Assembly (NCBI GenBank): GCA_964355115.1
Contig: CAYHCQ010000128.1
Location: 1 to 9,638, forward strand
DNA: 9,638 nucleotides
Reading direction: 5' to 3'
Origin: JANXZO01 sp964355115
GTDB lineage: Bacteria; Bacteroidota; Bacteroidia; Bacteroidales; FEN-979
Below are positions 1-6,766 of this stretch, one piece after another (the stretch's first letter is position 1; each line of letters begins with the position of its first letter). The notes under the pieces were generated by a model. That model was not told the origin of the DNA. It worked only from the letters and a program-made list of their open reading frames with translations, and ran no database searches. Position numbers and translations under genes: made by a program.

Positions 1-1853
1 TCCAATGCAGCCACATATTTGTAATCGTCATCATTTCGTTTGCACTCGCCCTCTTCGGTCTGGTACTCTTCACGGAAATGGCCGCCGCAGCTTTCATTGC
101 GGTTCAGTGCATCCATGGCCATCAGCTCGCCCATCTCAAGGAAATCGGCAACACGGCTGGCTTTTTCCAGTTCGGTGTTCATTCCGTTTGGTTCCCCGGG
201 AATGCGCACATCCTTCCAGAATTCGCCGCGGAGTTTTCTGATCAGTTCGATAGCCTTTTTCAGTCCGGCTTCGTTCCTTCCCATTCCTACATATTCCCAC
301 ATGATCTTGCCCAGCTCCTTGTGGAACTGGTCAACGGATTTGTTTCCCTTTATGCTCATCAGCTTGTCGAGACGAGCCTGCACGGCTTTTTCGGCAGCTT
401 CAAATTCGGCTTTGTCGGTCGACATGCGCGCCACGCGGATCTCACCGGAGAGGTAGTTCTGGATGGTATAGGGCAACACGAAATAGCCATCGGCCAGTCC
501 CTGCATCAGCGCCGAAGCGCCAAGACGGTTGGCTCCATGGTCGGAGAAGTTGGCTTCCCCGGCGGCAAAAAGGCCGGTAACCGTGGTTTGCAGTTCATAG
601 TCGACCCAGGTGCCGCCCATGGTATAGTGTACCGCGGGGTAGATCATCATCGGGTTTTCGTAAGGGTTCTCATCCACGATCTTTTCATACATCTGGAAGA
701 GGTTTCCGTAACGCTCTTCGATGACATGTTTTCCCAGTCGCCCGATCGACTCCCTGAAGTCGAGGAAAACGGCCAGCCCGGTCGCACCAACGCCATGACC
801 GGCATCGCAGCGCTCCTTGGCTGCGCGTGAGGCCACGTCGCGTGGGACGAGGTTTCCGAAGGCCGGGTAGCGACGCTCGAGGAAATAATCACGATCCTCT
901 TCAGCAATATCATTGGCTTTTAGTTTTCCATGGCGTTGGGCTTCCGCATCCTCTTTCTTTTTCGGAACCCAGATGCGGCCGTCGTTGCGGAGGCTTTCGC
1001 TCATAAGGGTCAGCTTCGACTGGTAGTCGCCATGCACCGGGATGCAGGTAGGATGGATTTGTGTAAAACAGGGATTGGCAAAAAAGGCGCCTTTCTTGAA
1101 TATCTGCCAGATGGCGCTCCCGTTGGATCCCATGGCATTGGTGGAAAGATAAAATACGTTTCCGTACCCGCCGGTTGCGATCACCACGGCATGGCCGAAA
1201 TGGCGTTCGAGCTTGCCTGTGATCAGGTTGCGGGCGATGATGCCGCGGGCTTTGCCGTCGACAATTACCACATCCATCATATCGTGGCGGTTATACATCT
1301 TAACCGTTCCCAGTTTGATCTGGCGGCTCAGGGCACCATAGGCACCCAGCAAAAGCTGCTGACCCGTCTGTCCGCGGGCAAAGAAGGTACGCGAAACCTG
1401 GGCGCCGCCAAAGGAGCGGTTCTCCAGCGATCCGCCATATTCGCGGGCAAAGGGAACCCCCTGCGCCACGCACTGGTCGATGATGGCGTTGCTCACCTCG
1501 GCAAGGCGGTAAACATTGGCCTCGCGGGCACGGTAGTCGCCCCCCTTGATGGTATCGTAAAAGAGGCGGTATACGCTATCGCCGTCGTTGGGATAATTCT
1601 TTGCGGCATTGATCCCGCCCTGTGCGGCAATGCTGTGCGCCCGGCGCGGACTGTCCTGGTAACAGAAGATCTTCACATTGAAGCCCATCTCGCCAAGGGA
1701 GGCTGCAGCCGCCCCGCCGGCCAGGCCGGTGCCGACCACGATGACGTCGAGCTTGCGTTTATTGGATGGATTTACCAGATTCTGATGATCCTTGTAATGG
1801 GTCCATTTTGAAGTGAGGGAACCCTTAGGGATCTTTGAATTTAATTCAGCCAT
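1..1853 (-). CDS. sdhA: Succinate dehydrogenase/fumarate reductase flavoprotein subunit (partial, C-terminus outside window)
   Basis: Catalytic FAD subunit of respiratory complex II, interconverting succinate and fumarate on the cytoplasmic face of the inner membrane and passing electrons to an iron-sulfur subunit. My translation from the ATG at 1853 gives 617 residues to the window edge with no stop; relatives are about 640-660 residues, so roughly 25-40 are missing. Visible motifs: the dinucleotide-binding GTGLAGG (41-47); RRAHSIAAQGG (70-80), whose His73 is the position that carries covalent FAD in this family; TQIHPT with His267; SESLRNDGR with Arg289 at the catalytic proton-shuttle arginine position; YPAVHYTMGG with His409; and HGANRLGAS with Arg443. 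Residues are aligned from memory of the E. coli enzymes. It starts 5 bases after the sdhC stop, so the two are co-transcribed. sdhB probably follows beyond position 1. The direction of the reaction in vivo cannot be read from the sequence. Confidence 0.96.
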   Translation of the reverse strand, partial: MAELNSKIPKGSLTSKWTHYKDHQNLVNPSNKRKLDVIVVGTGLAGGAAAASLGEMGFNVKIFCYQDSPRRAHSIAAQGGINAAKNYPNDGDSVYRLFYDTIKGGDYRAREANVYRLAEVSNAIIDQCVAQGVPFAREYGGSLENRSFGGAQVSRTFFARGQTGQQLLLGAYGALSRQIKLGTVKMYNRHDMMDVVIVDGKARGIIARNLITGKLERHFGHAVVIATGGYGNVFYLSTNAMGSNGSAIWQIFKKGAFFANPCFTQIHPTCIPVHGDYQSKLTLMSESLRNDGRIWVPKKKEDAEAQRHGKLKANDIAEEDRDYFLERRYPAFGNLVPRDVASRAAKERCDAGHGVGATGLAVFLDFRESIGRLGKHVIEERYGNLFQMYEKIVDENPYENPMMIYPAVHYTMGGTWVDYELQTTVTGLFAAGEANFSDHGANRLGASALMQGLADGYFVLPYTIQNYLSGEIRVARMSTDKAEFEAAEKAVQARLDKLMSIKGNKSVDQFHKELGKIMWEYVGMGRNEAGLKKAIELIRKLRGEFWKDVRIPGEPNGMNTELEKASRVADFLEMGELMAMDALNRNESCGGHFREEYQTEEGECKRNDDDYKYVAAL

Positions 1854-1858
1854 GATGA

Positions 1859-2530
1859 CTATTTGATAAGTAAAAAATAAATGGGAATAATGATAAAACC
1901 AAACGGGATAAGTATTGAATAAACAGTTCCGAATATCCTGATGAAACAGTCATACTGCGGATGATTTATTCCGAGAGTTTGCCAGCCTGCCTGGAAAGCA
2001 TGGTTCAGGTGAAAGGCCAGGATTATGATCAGTACAATATACAGGATACTATACATGGGCTGTGCAAAAAGCTCCTGGGCGATCACATAAAAATCGGGCT
2101 CTCCATCGGGGAACATGTTTGGGTTGCTTACCCATCCCAGCTTGATGAAATAAAAATTCATGAAGTGGATGATGAGGAAGAGCAGCACGATACCACCGGT
2201 GTAAATCATATACTTCGAAAGGAACGGAGTATAGGATTTGTTGTTCACCGCGTAGCGCACGGGCCGCGCCATCCAGTTCTGGACCTGGAGGACGATGCCC
2301 AGCAGGATGTGGAAGATGAACCCGGCAAAAAGGCCGACCTCGAATACCTTCACCACATAGTTCGTCCCCATGAAATGCGACGCCGCATTAAACCATTCGC
2401 CTCCGTCGCAGCGCAGAAGACATAAATTGATACCCAGGTGAACCACCAGGAAGACCATCAGGAAAAGGCCCAGCAGAGCCATCCATATCTTTTTCGTGAT
2501 GGAAGAAAAACGTAAAAAAGAAGGATTCAT
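1859..2530 (-). CDS. sdhC: Succinate dehydrogenase/fumarate reductase cytochrome b subunit, b558 family
   Basis: Membrane anchor of complex II that exchanges electrons with the quinone pool (menaquinone in most Bacteroidota). The 223-residue protein has five hydrophobic segments, at about residues 15-38, 57-85, 108-130, 157-180 and 198-221, the topology of the single-subunit di-heme b558 type. Histidines in the first four helices (His31, His74, His122, His174) are the likely axial ligands of two b hemes, by analogy with the Wolinella and Bacillus proteins; this assignment is inferred, not aligned. The conserved stretch SHFMGTNYVVKVFEVG (51-66) is typical of Bacteroidota members. It is first in the operon, 5 bases before sdhA. 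A TAnnTTTG box lies 32 bases upstream of the ATG. No clear ribosome binding site is present, as is usual in the phylum. Confidence 0.95.
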   Translation of the reverse strand: MNPSFLRFSSITKKIWMALLGLFLMVFLVVHLGINLCLLRCDGGEWFNAASHFMGTNYVVKVFEVGLFAGFIFHILLGIVLQVQNWMARPVRYAVNNKSYTPFLSKYMIYTGGIVLLFLIIHFMNFYFIKLGWVSNPNMFPDGEPDFYVIAQELFAQPMYSILYIVLIIILAFHLNHAFQAGWQTLGINHPQYDCFIRIFGTVYSILIPFGFIIIPIYFLLIK

Positions 2531-2561
2531 AACAAGCTTTTAATATATTTGTTCGTTGTTT

Positions 2562-2569
2562 CAAAAGTA
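2562..2569 (-). promoter_or_regulatory. Candidate -7 promoter box for sdhCA
   Basis: Read on the minus strand the sequence is TACTTTTG, an exact match to the Bacteroidota -7 consensus TAnnTTTG. It would give a leader of roughly 25 bases before the sdhC ATG. No convincing -33 TTG partner stands at the usual distance; a TGTG lies about 16 bases upstream. The 105-base sdhC/pepP divergent gap is AT-rich, and I found no exact box facing pepP. Confidence 0.4.
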
Positions 2570-2635
2570 GAAACTAATTTTTTCTCACAGGATGATTTTC
2601 GTTAAAATTTTCACAATATAAACTCGGTCTAAATT

Positions 2636-4021
2636 ATGTTCCCATCAACCGTTTACAGCGATCGCCGCAAAAAGCTGCGCGACCACCTCTCAGGAGGCCT
2701 GATTCTCTTCTTAGGAAACCAGGAAGTTCCTTTCAATTACCCTGCAAACACATACTCATTCCGGCAGGACAGCAACTTCTCCTATTTCTTCGGTCTCGAC
2801 CATCCCGACCTTGCCGGGGTGATCGACCTCGACGGAGGCCATGACTGGATCTTCGGAAATGATGTCGACATCGACGACATCATCTGGATGGGAAAGCAGC
2901 CAAGCATAAAGGATCAGGCCATCAGAGTTGGCGTAACCAACTCCGCTCCGCTGAAGGATCTCAATGCCCTCATCGCCGATGCCAGGGCAAAGGGCCGGCA
3001 GATTCATTACGCTCCTGCCTACCGTGGCGAAACCATCATCTGGCTCTCCGACCTGTTGGGAATCCACCACCTTGAACTGAAGAAGAATGCTTCAGAGGAT
3101 CTGATCCGCACGATCGTGAAACTGCGCATGATGAAGGATGCAGCCGAGGTGGCCGAGATAGAGAAGATGGTGGACCTGGCTTACGAAATGCACACAACCG
3201 CCATGAAGATGGCCAAACCTGGCATCGTGGAACAGGAGATCGCCGGAACCATCGAAGGGATTGCACTGGCCAATGGCGGACCGGTATCTTTTCCGGTCAT
3301 CCTCTCCATCAACGGACAAACTCTTCATAATCATTACCACGGAAACACACTTTCTGAAGGGCGCATGCTGGTGATCGACGCAGGTTGTGAGAACAACCTT
3401 CATTATTCGAGCGATATCACCCGCACCGTTCCCGTGGGAGGGAAGTTCAACGCCCGCCAGAAGGGGATCTACGAAGCCGTGCTGAATGCCAACATGGCTG
3501 CCATCAAGGCCGTAAAACCAGGCGTTCCTTTCAGGGAGATTCACATGCTTGCCGCCACAGAAGTGGCCAAAGGGTTGATTGCCCTGGGGATCATGAAGGG
3601 CGACCCCGTTGAGGCAGCAAAAAAAGGGGCGCATACACTCTTCTTCCCCCACGGACTGGGCCATCCGCTCGGGCTCGACGTACATGATCTCGAGGGAATG
3701 GGCGAGGCATTCGTTGGCTATGATGACGAAGTGATCCGCAGCAAGGAATTCGGACTGGCATTCCTGCGTTTCGGACGGAAACTCCAGGAGGGATTCGTGA
3801 TGACCATCGAACCGGGGGTCTACTTCATCCCCGAACTCATCGACATCTGGAAAGCCGAGAACAAGCTGGCGGAATTCATCAACTACGACCTTGTTGAGAC
3901 CTACAAGGATTTCGGCGGTATCCGCATCGAAGATGACATTCTTGTAACTGCGGATGGCTGCAGGGTACTCGGCAAACCCATTCCGAAGACCGTGGAAGAA
4001 GTTGAGAAAATAATGTGCTGA
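2636..4021 (+). CDS. pepP: Xaa-Pro aminopeptidase (M24B metallopeptidase, aminopeptidase P)
   Basis: Cytoplasmic metallopeptidase that removes an N-terminal residue preceding proline. The 461-residue protein has the two-domain aminopeptidase P layout: an N-terminal creatinase-like domain (about 1-165) and a pita-bread catalytic domain (about 170-450). All five dinuclear metal ligands of the family appear to be present: Asp248 (VIDAG), Asp260 (SSDITRT), His343 (HGLGHPLG), Glu392 (TIEPGVYF) and Glu432 (GGIRIEDD). His231, His339 and His350 fit the proton-relay histidines of the E. coli enzyme. The stretch between Glu392 and Glu432 is about 17 residues longer than in E. coli. There is no signal peptide. 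The final codons and the TGA stop lie inside the first unit of a tandem octamer array, so the last two residues (Met-Cys) are encoded by repeat sequence. The ATG at 2636 gives the normal family N-terminus (TVYSDRRKKLRDHL). Confidence 0.95.
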   Translation: MFPSTVYSDRRKKLRDHLSGGLILFLGNQEVPFNYPANTYSFRQDSNFSYFFGLDHPDLAGVIDLDGGHDWIFGNDVDIDDIIWMGKQPSIKDQAIRVGVTNSAPLKDLNALIADARAKGRQIHYAPAYRGETIIWLSDLLGIHHLELKKNASEDLIRTIVKLRMMKDAAEVAEIEKMVDLAYEMHTTAMKMAKPGIVEQEIAGTIEGIALANGGPVSFPVILSINGQTLHNHYHGNTLSEGRMLVIDAGCENNLHYSSDITRTVPVGGKFNARQKGIYEAVLNANMAAIKAVKPGVPFREIHMLAATEVAKGLIALGIMKGDPVEAAKKGAHTLFFPHGLGHPLGLDVHDLEGMGEAFVGYDDEVIRSKEFGLAFLRFGRKLQEGFVMTIEPGVYFIPELIDIWKAENKLAEFINYDLVETYKDFGGIRIEDDILVTADGCRVLGKPIPKTVEEVEKIMC

Positions 4022-4060
4022 TGTGCTGATGTGCCGATGTGCTGATGTGCTGATGTGCCA
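4013..4060. repeat. Six-unit octamer tandem array (ATGTGCTG) overlapping the pepP stop
   Basis: Six exactly contiguous 8-base units: ATGTGCTG, ATGTGCTG, ATGTGCCG, ATGTGCTG, ATGTGCTG, ATGTGCCA. The order of variants makes this also two 24-base units (4013-4036 and 4037-4060) that differ only in the last base. The pepP stop codon uses the last two bases of unit 1 and the first base of unit 2. Read on the minus strand the unit is CAGCACAT; from memory, similar arrays occur in other Bacteroidota intergenic regions, where they produce spurious HQHIST-type reading frames. Function unknown. Confidence 0.93.
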
Positions 4061-4088
4061 ATTATTAATTATTAACTATTAACTATTA
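4061..4088. repeat. AT-rich heptamer tandem array (ATTATTA/ACTATTA)
   Basis: Directly after the octamer array come four 7-base units: ATTATTA twice, then ACTATTA twice, followed by a decaying fifth unit (ATTG). Together the two arrays fill nearly all of the 75 bases between pepP and the hydrolase gene. The array is almost purely A/T, so it may melt easily. CAATTA and TAATTG at its two ends form a short inverted pair. No exact TAnnTTTG box was found in it. Confidence 0.85.
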
Positions 4089-4096
4089 ATTGTACA

Positions 4097-4803
4097 GTGG
4101 ATTCCATAAAGATCGATAAAAAGAACATCTTCTACACCGACGAGGGGAAGGGTAAAGCAATTGTGCTTCTGCACGGATTCACTGAGTCGGCGCGGATCTG
4201 GAAGGGATTTTCAACAGCTCTTTCGATAAAGAACAGGGTAATAACCATCGACCTTCCGGGACATGGAAAGAGCGAAAGTCTCGATGGTATCCATTCCATG
4301 GAGCTGATGGCAGATGTGGTTTGCGCGGTACTGAAGAGACTCAGAGTCGGAAAATGTCTGATGGTAGGCCATTCGATGGGCGGGTATGTCACCCTTGCCT
4401 TTGCCGCGAAGTTCCCGAAGATGCTGAAGGGCTTCGGCCTTTTCCATTCCCATTGCTTTGCCGACACACCCCAGGAACAGGAGAACCGCAACCGCACCAT
4501 CACAATTGTGGACCAGGATAAATTCAGTTTCCTGGCACAGTTCATCCCGGGTCTTTTTCCGCTTGAGGTACATGAGAAGTTTGCCAGGGAGATTCAGAAC
4601 CTGGTGCAGCGGGCTGCGAAGATGCATAAGGGTGGGGTCATTGCCTCCCTCGAAGGGATGAAGGTGCGGAATGACCACACAAAGCTGCTCAAAACAACAA
4701 AGCTGCCGGTACTTTTCATTCTTGGGCTGAAGGATTCAAAAGCGCCCCTGCCGAGGCTCTGGGAGATGATCACGATGCCCGCCGTGAGCGAGACGCTTAT
4801 CTT
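4097..4803 (+). CDS. Alpha/beta-fold hydrolase (partial, 3' end lost in assembly gap)
   Basis: Serine hydrolase of the alpha/beta fold; the substrate cannot be told from sequence. 235 residues precede the N run. The oxyanion-hole HGFTES is at 26-31, the DLPGHGKS turn at 52-59, the nucleophile elbow GHSMGG gives Ser93, and Asp213 in LGLKDS is the likely acid. The catalytic histidine, normally about 25-30 residues from the end, must lie in the missing part, and relatives are about 260 residues. Translation probably begins at GTG 4097: a stop in frame at 4073 limits extension, and no in-frame ATG occurs before about residue 69, which would remove the oxyanion hole. There is no signal peptide, so it is probably cytoplasmic. 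It may be co-transcribed with pepP across the repeat arrays, but nothing proves this. Confidence 0.88.
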
Positions 4804-4903
4804 NNNNNNNNNNNNNNNNNNNNNNNNNNNNNNNNNNNNNNNNNNNNNNNNNNNNNNNNNNNNNNNNNNNNNNNNNNNNNNNNNNNNNNNNNNNNNNNNN
4901 NNN
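4804..4903. other. Assembly gap of 100 N
   Basis: An unbroken run of exactly 100 N, the conventional placeholder for a scaffold gap of unknown size. Both flanking genes, the hydrolase from the left and nadD from the right, run into it convergently and lack their 3' ends. Any reading frame translated across it is meaningless. Confidence 0.98.
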
Positions 4904-5188
4904 ATATTTCTCGCCAAGGTAGGTGAGTGTATCAATGGTATAAGATGGTTTGGGCAGTTTGAATTCTATATTCGAGGATTTGAACCTCGTATCATCCTCT
5001 ATGGCCAGGTTAACCATCGTCAGCCGGTGGTGGTCGGCCAGCAGGGTCGACTTCTCCTTTAACGGGTTGTGCGGCGAAACCACGAACCAGACCTCCTCCA
5101 GGTCGGTGTATTCGGCCATGTAAGAGGCAATCATCAGGTGGCCATTGTGCACCGGGTTGAAGGAGCCGAAAAAGAGACCGGTTTTCAT
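4904..5188 (-). CDS. nadD: Nicotinate-nucleotide adenylyltransferase (partial, 3' end lost in assembly gap)
   Basis: Cytoplasmic enzyme that adenylates nicotinate mononucleotide with ATP to give deamido-NAD in NAD synthesis. The 95 visible residues are the N-terminal half of a roughly 190-residue protein. GSFNPVHNGH (8-17) carries the nucleotidyltransferase HxGH signature (His14, His17). VSPHNPLK (37-44) and PSYTIDTL (81-88) are diagnostic NadD motifs for mononucleotide recognition. The C-terminal ISxTxxR-type ATP-binding motif would lie in the missing part. The ATG at 5188 is 6 bases after the gmk stop, so the gene is the last visible member of the yicC-gmk-nadD unit. Confidence 0.93.
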
Positions 5189-5194
5189 GCTTTT

Positions 5195-5764
5195 TTATTC
5201 CGCTGATAAAAATTGAAGTGCCAGACCGGTCACCTCTTTGCAGGCAACATCCAGATTGTCATTTACAACAACCTTATCGAATTTTACTGCAAAAGCAAGC
5301 TCCTCTGCGGCTTTGCCAATACGTTTCCCGAGGCTCTCTTCAGATTCCGTACCACGGTTCTTCAGACGTTCGGCCAGGATGTCGATGGAGGGTGGCTGAA
5401 TGAAGATGGCGAGACCGCTGGTGCGGAAATATCGCTTGAGATTAAGTCCGCCCACGACATCCACATCAAAAACAGGGATCTTGCCTAGCGCCCATATGCG
5501 TCGGATCTCCGACTTCAGGGTGCCATAAAAACTTCCGGGATAGACCTCTTCCCACTCCAGGAAATCACAGGCCTCGATATGTTCCCTGAATTTTTCAACG
5601 CTGATGAAATGGTATTCCCTGCCGTCGGCCTCGCCATCCCGCATGGCACGGCTGCAAGCCGAAACCGAAAATTCAAGCTGCGGCAGTTCCGCCATCAGAT
5701 GCTTCACGATGGTGCTCTTACCCGCCCCTGAGGGCGCTGAAACAATAATTGCCTTTTCCTGCAT
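5195..5764 (-). CDS. gmk: Guanylate kinase
   Basis: Phosphorylates GMP (and dGMP) to GDP using ATP, in cytoplasmic purine nucleotide synthesis. From the ATG at 5764 the protein has 189 residues, the normal family length. The P-loop APSGAGKST spans 10-18. The GMP-binding region is SACSRAMRDGEADGREYHF (35-53), with Arg39 and Arg42 in the usual arginine positions and Tyr51 after it. GSFYGT (77-82) and FDVDVVGG (99-106) match the family's YGT and D-x-D core, and GKRI (147-150) is the lid arginine region. The frame stays open to an ATG at 5824, but those extra 20 residues would be coded by the repeat hairpin (VTRHVSRVTKK), so 5764 is preferred. It follows yicC by 74 bases and precedes nadD by 6. 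Confidence 0.95.
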   Translation of the reverse strand: MQEKAIIVSAPSGAGKSTIVKHLMAELPQLEFSVSACSRAMRDGEADGREYHFISVEKFREHIEACDFLEWEEVYPGSFYGTLKSEIRRIWALGKIPVFDVDVVGGLNLKRYFRTSGLAIFIQPPSIDILAERLKNRGTESEESLGKRIGKAAEELAFAVKFDKVVVNDNLDVACKEVTGLALQFLSAE

Positions 5765-5773
5765 GATTTTTTT

Positions 5774-5838
5774 CGTGACACGTGACACGTGACGCGTGAC
5801 CTTAATTTTCCTGTCACGCGTCACGCGTCACCCGTCAC
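5774..5838. repeat. Mirrored heptamer arrays forming a long hairpin between yicC and gmk
   Basis: The left arm (5774-5801) is four heptamers: CGTGACA, CGTGACA, CGTGACG, CGTGACC. After an AT-rich spacer (5802-5812) the right arm is four inverse heptamers, GTCACGC, GTCACGC, GTCACCC and GTCAC (5813-5838). The two arms are complementary. In the minus-strand (operon) mRNA they pair as a 26-bp stem with one mismatch and two G-U pairs around a 12-base loop. The stem ends 9 bases (AAAAAAATC) before the gmk ATG and begins directly after the yicC stop. An A run, not a U run, follows it, so it is not a standard terminator in the operon direction. Confidence 0.9.
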
Positions 5839-6720
5839 CTAAAGTATATTCCCCAGCTGTTCCTTGATCTTCTCCAGTTCGTCCTTCATCTGTACAACGA
5901 TCTTCTGAATGTCTGCGTCGCTGGCCTTCGACCCGATGGTGTTGATCTCACGGCCCATCTCCTGGGTCACAAATCCGAGTTTCTTTCCCTGCGATCCGGT
6001 TTCGTTCAGTGTTTCGAGAAAATACTGGCAGTGTTTAAGCAGCCTTACCTTCTCTTCGGTGATGTCGAGTTTCTCCAGGTAGTAGATCAGCTCCTGTTCG
6101 AACCGGTTCAGGTCGGGGGCTGAGCCATTGAAATCGCCTGAATATTTCTGGAAGTCGTGCGTCATCTTTTCGCGCAGCCCGGTGATCCGGTTCTTTTCAA
6201 ACGGTTCTATGGTCTCAAGCAGCGACAGGATAATCTGAACGCGGCTGAGCATGTCATCCTCGAGAACTTTACCTTCCGAAGCCCGGAAGTGGTCAACCTC
6301 CTCAATGGCGGAAGCGATACCTGCGGCAATGACAACCCAGTCATCGTCGGTCATCTCGTCGCGGTTTGTCTGCATCACATCCGGCATCTTGATCACAAGA
6401 CTGAGAAGTTCGTCGGGCGATTCGTGCAATTTTTTACTGAGCGATTTCAGCTCCTTATGATATTTTTTTGCCAGCGTGTGGTTGATAGAATAACTGAGTA
6501 CATCGCTTGCAGCCTCAGTGTTTATATAGAGGTCGATCTTGCCACGATCCAGCTTCTGCGTGAGAAGTGCCCTCACTTCGAGCTCTTTCTCCCGGAAATA
6601 ACCGGGGATCTTCAGGTTCAGGTCGAGCTGTTTGCTGTTGAGTGTCTTGATTTCTATGGTAAGCCTGCGGCCTGTAATCTCAACAAGTGCTTTCCCGTAA
6701 CCGGTCATCGATTTTATCAT
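5839..6720 (-). CDS. yicC: YicC/YloC family endoribonuclease
   Basis: Member of the YicC family; the E. coli and B. subtilis proteins have been reported as endoribonucleases, the former linked to small-RNA turnover. The role in this organism is inferred. From the ATG at 6720 it has 293 residues, the usual length. The N-terminal YicC domain (about 1-155) starts with MIKSMTGYGK and carries NSKQLDLNLKIPG (28-40) and ASEGKVLEDD (147-156). The C-terminal DUF1732 domain (about 208-293) has the family signature from GKKLGFVTQEMGREIN (245-260) through NTIGSKASDAD (260-270). An ATG 18 bases further upstream (6738) is possible, but MIKSMTGYG is the conserved start. It is first in the unit with gmk and nadD and divergent from the PLD-family gene. 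Confidence 0.94.
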   Translation of the reverse strand: MIKSMTGYGKALVEITGRRLTIEIKTLNSKQLDLNLKIPGYFREKELEVRALLTQKLDRGKIDLYINTEAASDVLSYSINHTLAKKYHKELKSLSKKLHESPDELLSLVIKMPDVMQTNRDEMTDDDWVVIAAGIASAIEEVDHFRASEGKVLEDDMLSRVQIILSLLETIEPFEKNRITGLREKMTHDFQKYSGDFNGSAPDLNRFEQELIYYLEKLDITEEKVRLLKHCQYFLETLNETGSQGKKLGFVTQEMGREINTIGSKASDADIQKIVVQMKDELEKIKEQLGNIL

Positions 6721-6735
6721 ACCCTCTTTTTTAAG

Positions 6736-6743
6736 CAAACTTA
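6736..6743 (-). promoter_or_regulatory. Candidate -7 promoter box for yicC-gmk-nadD
   Basis: Read on the minus strand this is TAAGTTTG, an exact match to TAnnTTTG, 16 bases upstream of the yicC ATG at 6720. If used, the leader would be very short, and the alternative ATG at 6738 would lie within the box, which supports the 6720 start. No clear -33 TTG was found. Facing the other way, TAACTTTA (6755-6762) is a one-mismatch box just before the PLD-family ATG and is too weak to list alone. Confidence 0.35.
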
Positions 6744-6766
6744 CACATTTTTTGTAACTTTACTCC

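Noticed and set aside
78..1811. Long plus-strand open frames (250 and 293 residues) across the first 1.8 kb
   Set aside because: They are antisense to a continuous, motif-rich SdhA translation on the minus strand and have no recognisable domain.
2570..2635. Promoter for pepP in the divergent gap
   Set aside because: Only partial matches such as TAATTTTT were found. A promoter must exist, but I cannot place it.
3879..4061. Minus-strand frame beginning MAHQHISTSAHQHIST
   Set aside because: The His-rich start is just the octamer array read in reverse, and the rest is antisense to pepP. This is a known type of spurious call.
4013..4088. CRISPR array
   Set aside because: Units of 7-8 bases are contiguous with no unique spacers, and no cas-like genes are nearby.
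4061..4096. Promoter for the hydrolase in the A/T-rich heptamer array
   Set aside because: No exact TAnnTTTG box is present, and A/T richness alone is not enough evidence.
4736..4903. nadD ending at the minus-strand stop near 4736
   Set aside because: That part of the frame is N plus antisense of the hydrolase and lacks the NadD C-terminal motif.
4097..5062. A single plus-strand gene continuing through the N run to 5062
   Set aside because: The frame is open only because N has no stops. Beyond the gap the plus strand is antisense to a clear NadD N-terminus.
5774..5838. Intrinsic terminator between yicC and gmk
   Set aside because: The stem is long and G/C-rich, but in the operon direction it is followed by an A run and in the other direction by mixed sequence. 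It lacks a U tract either way.
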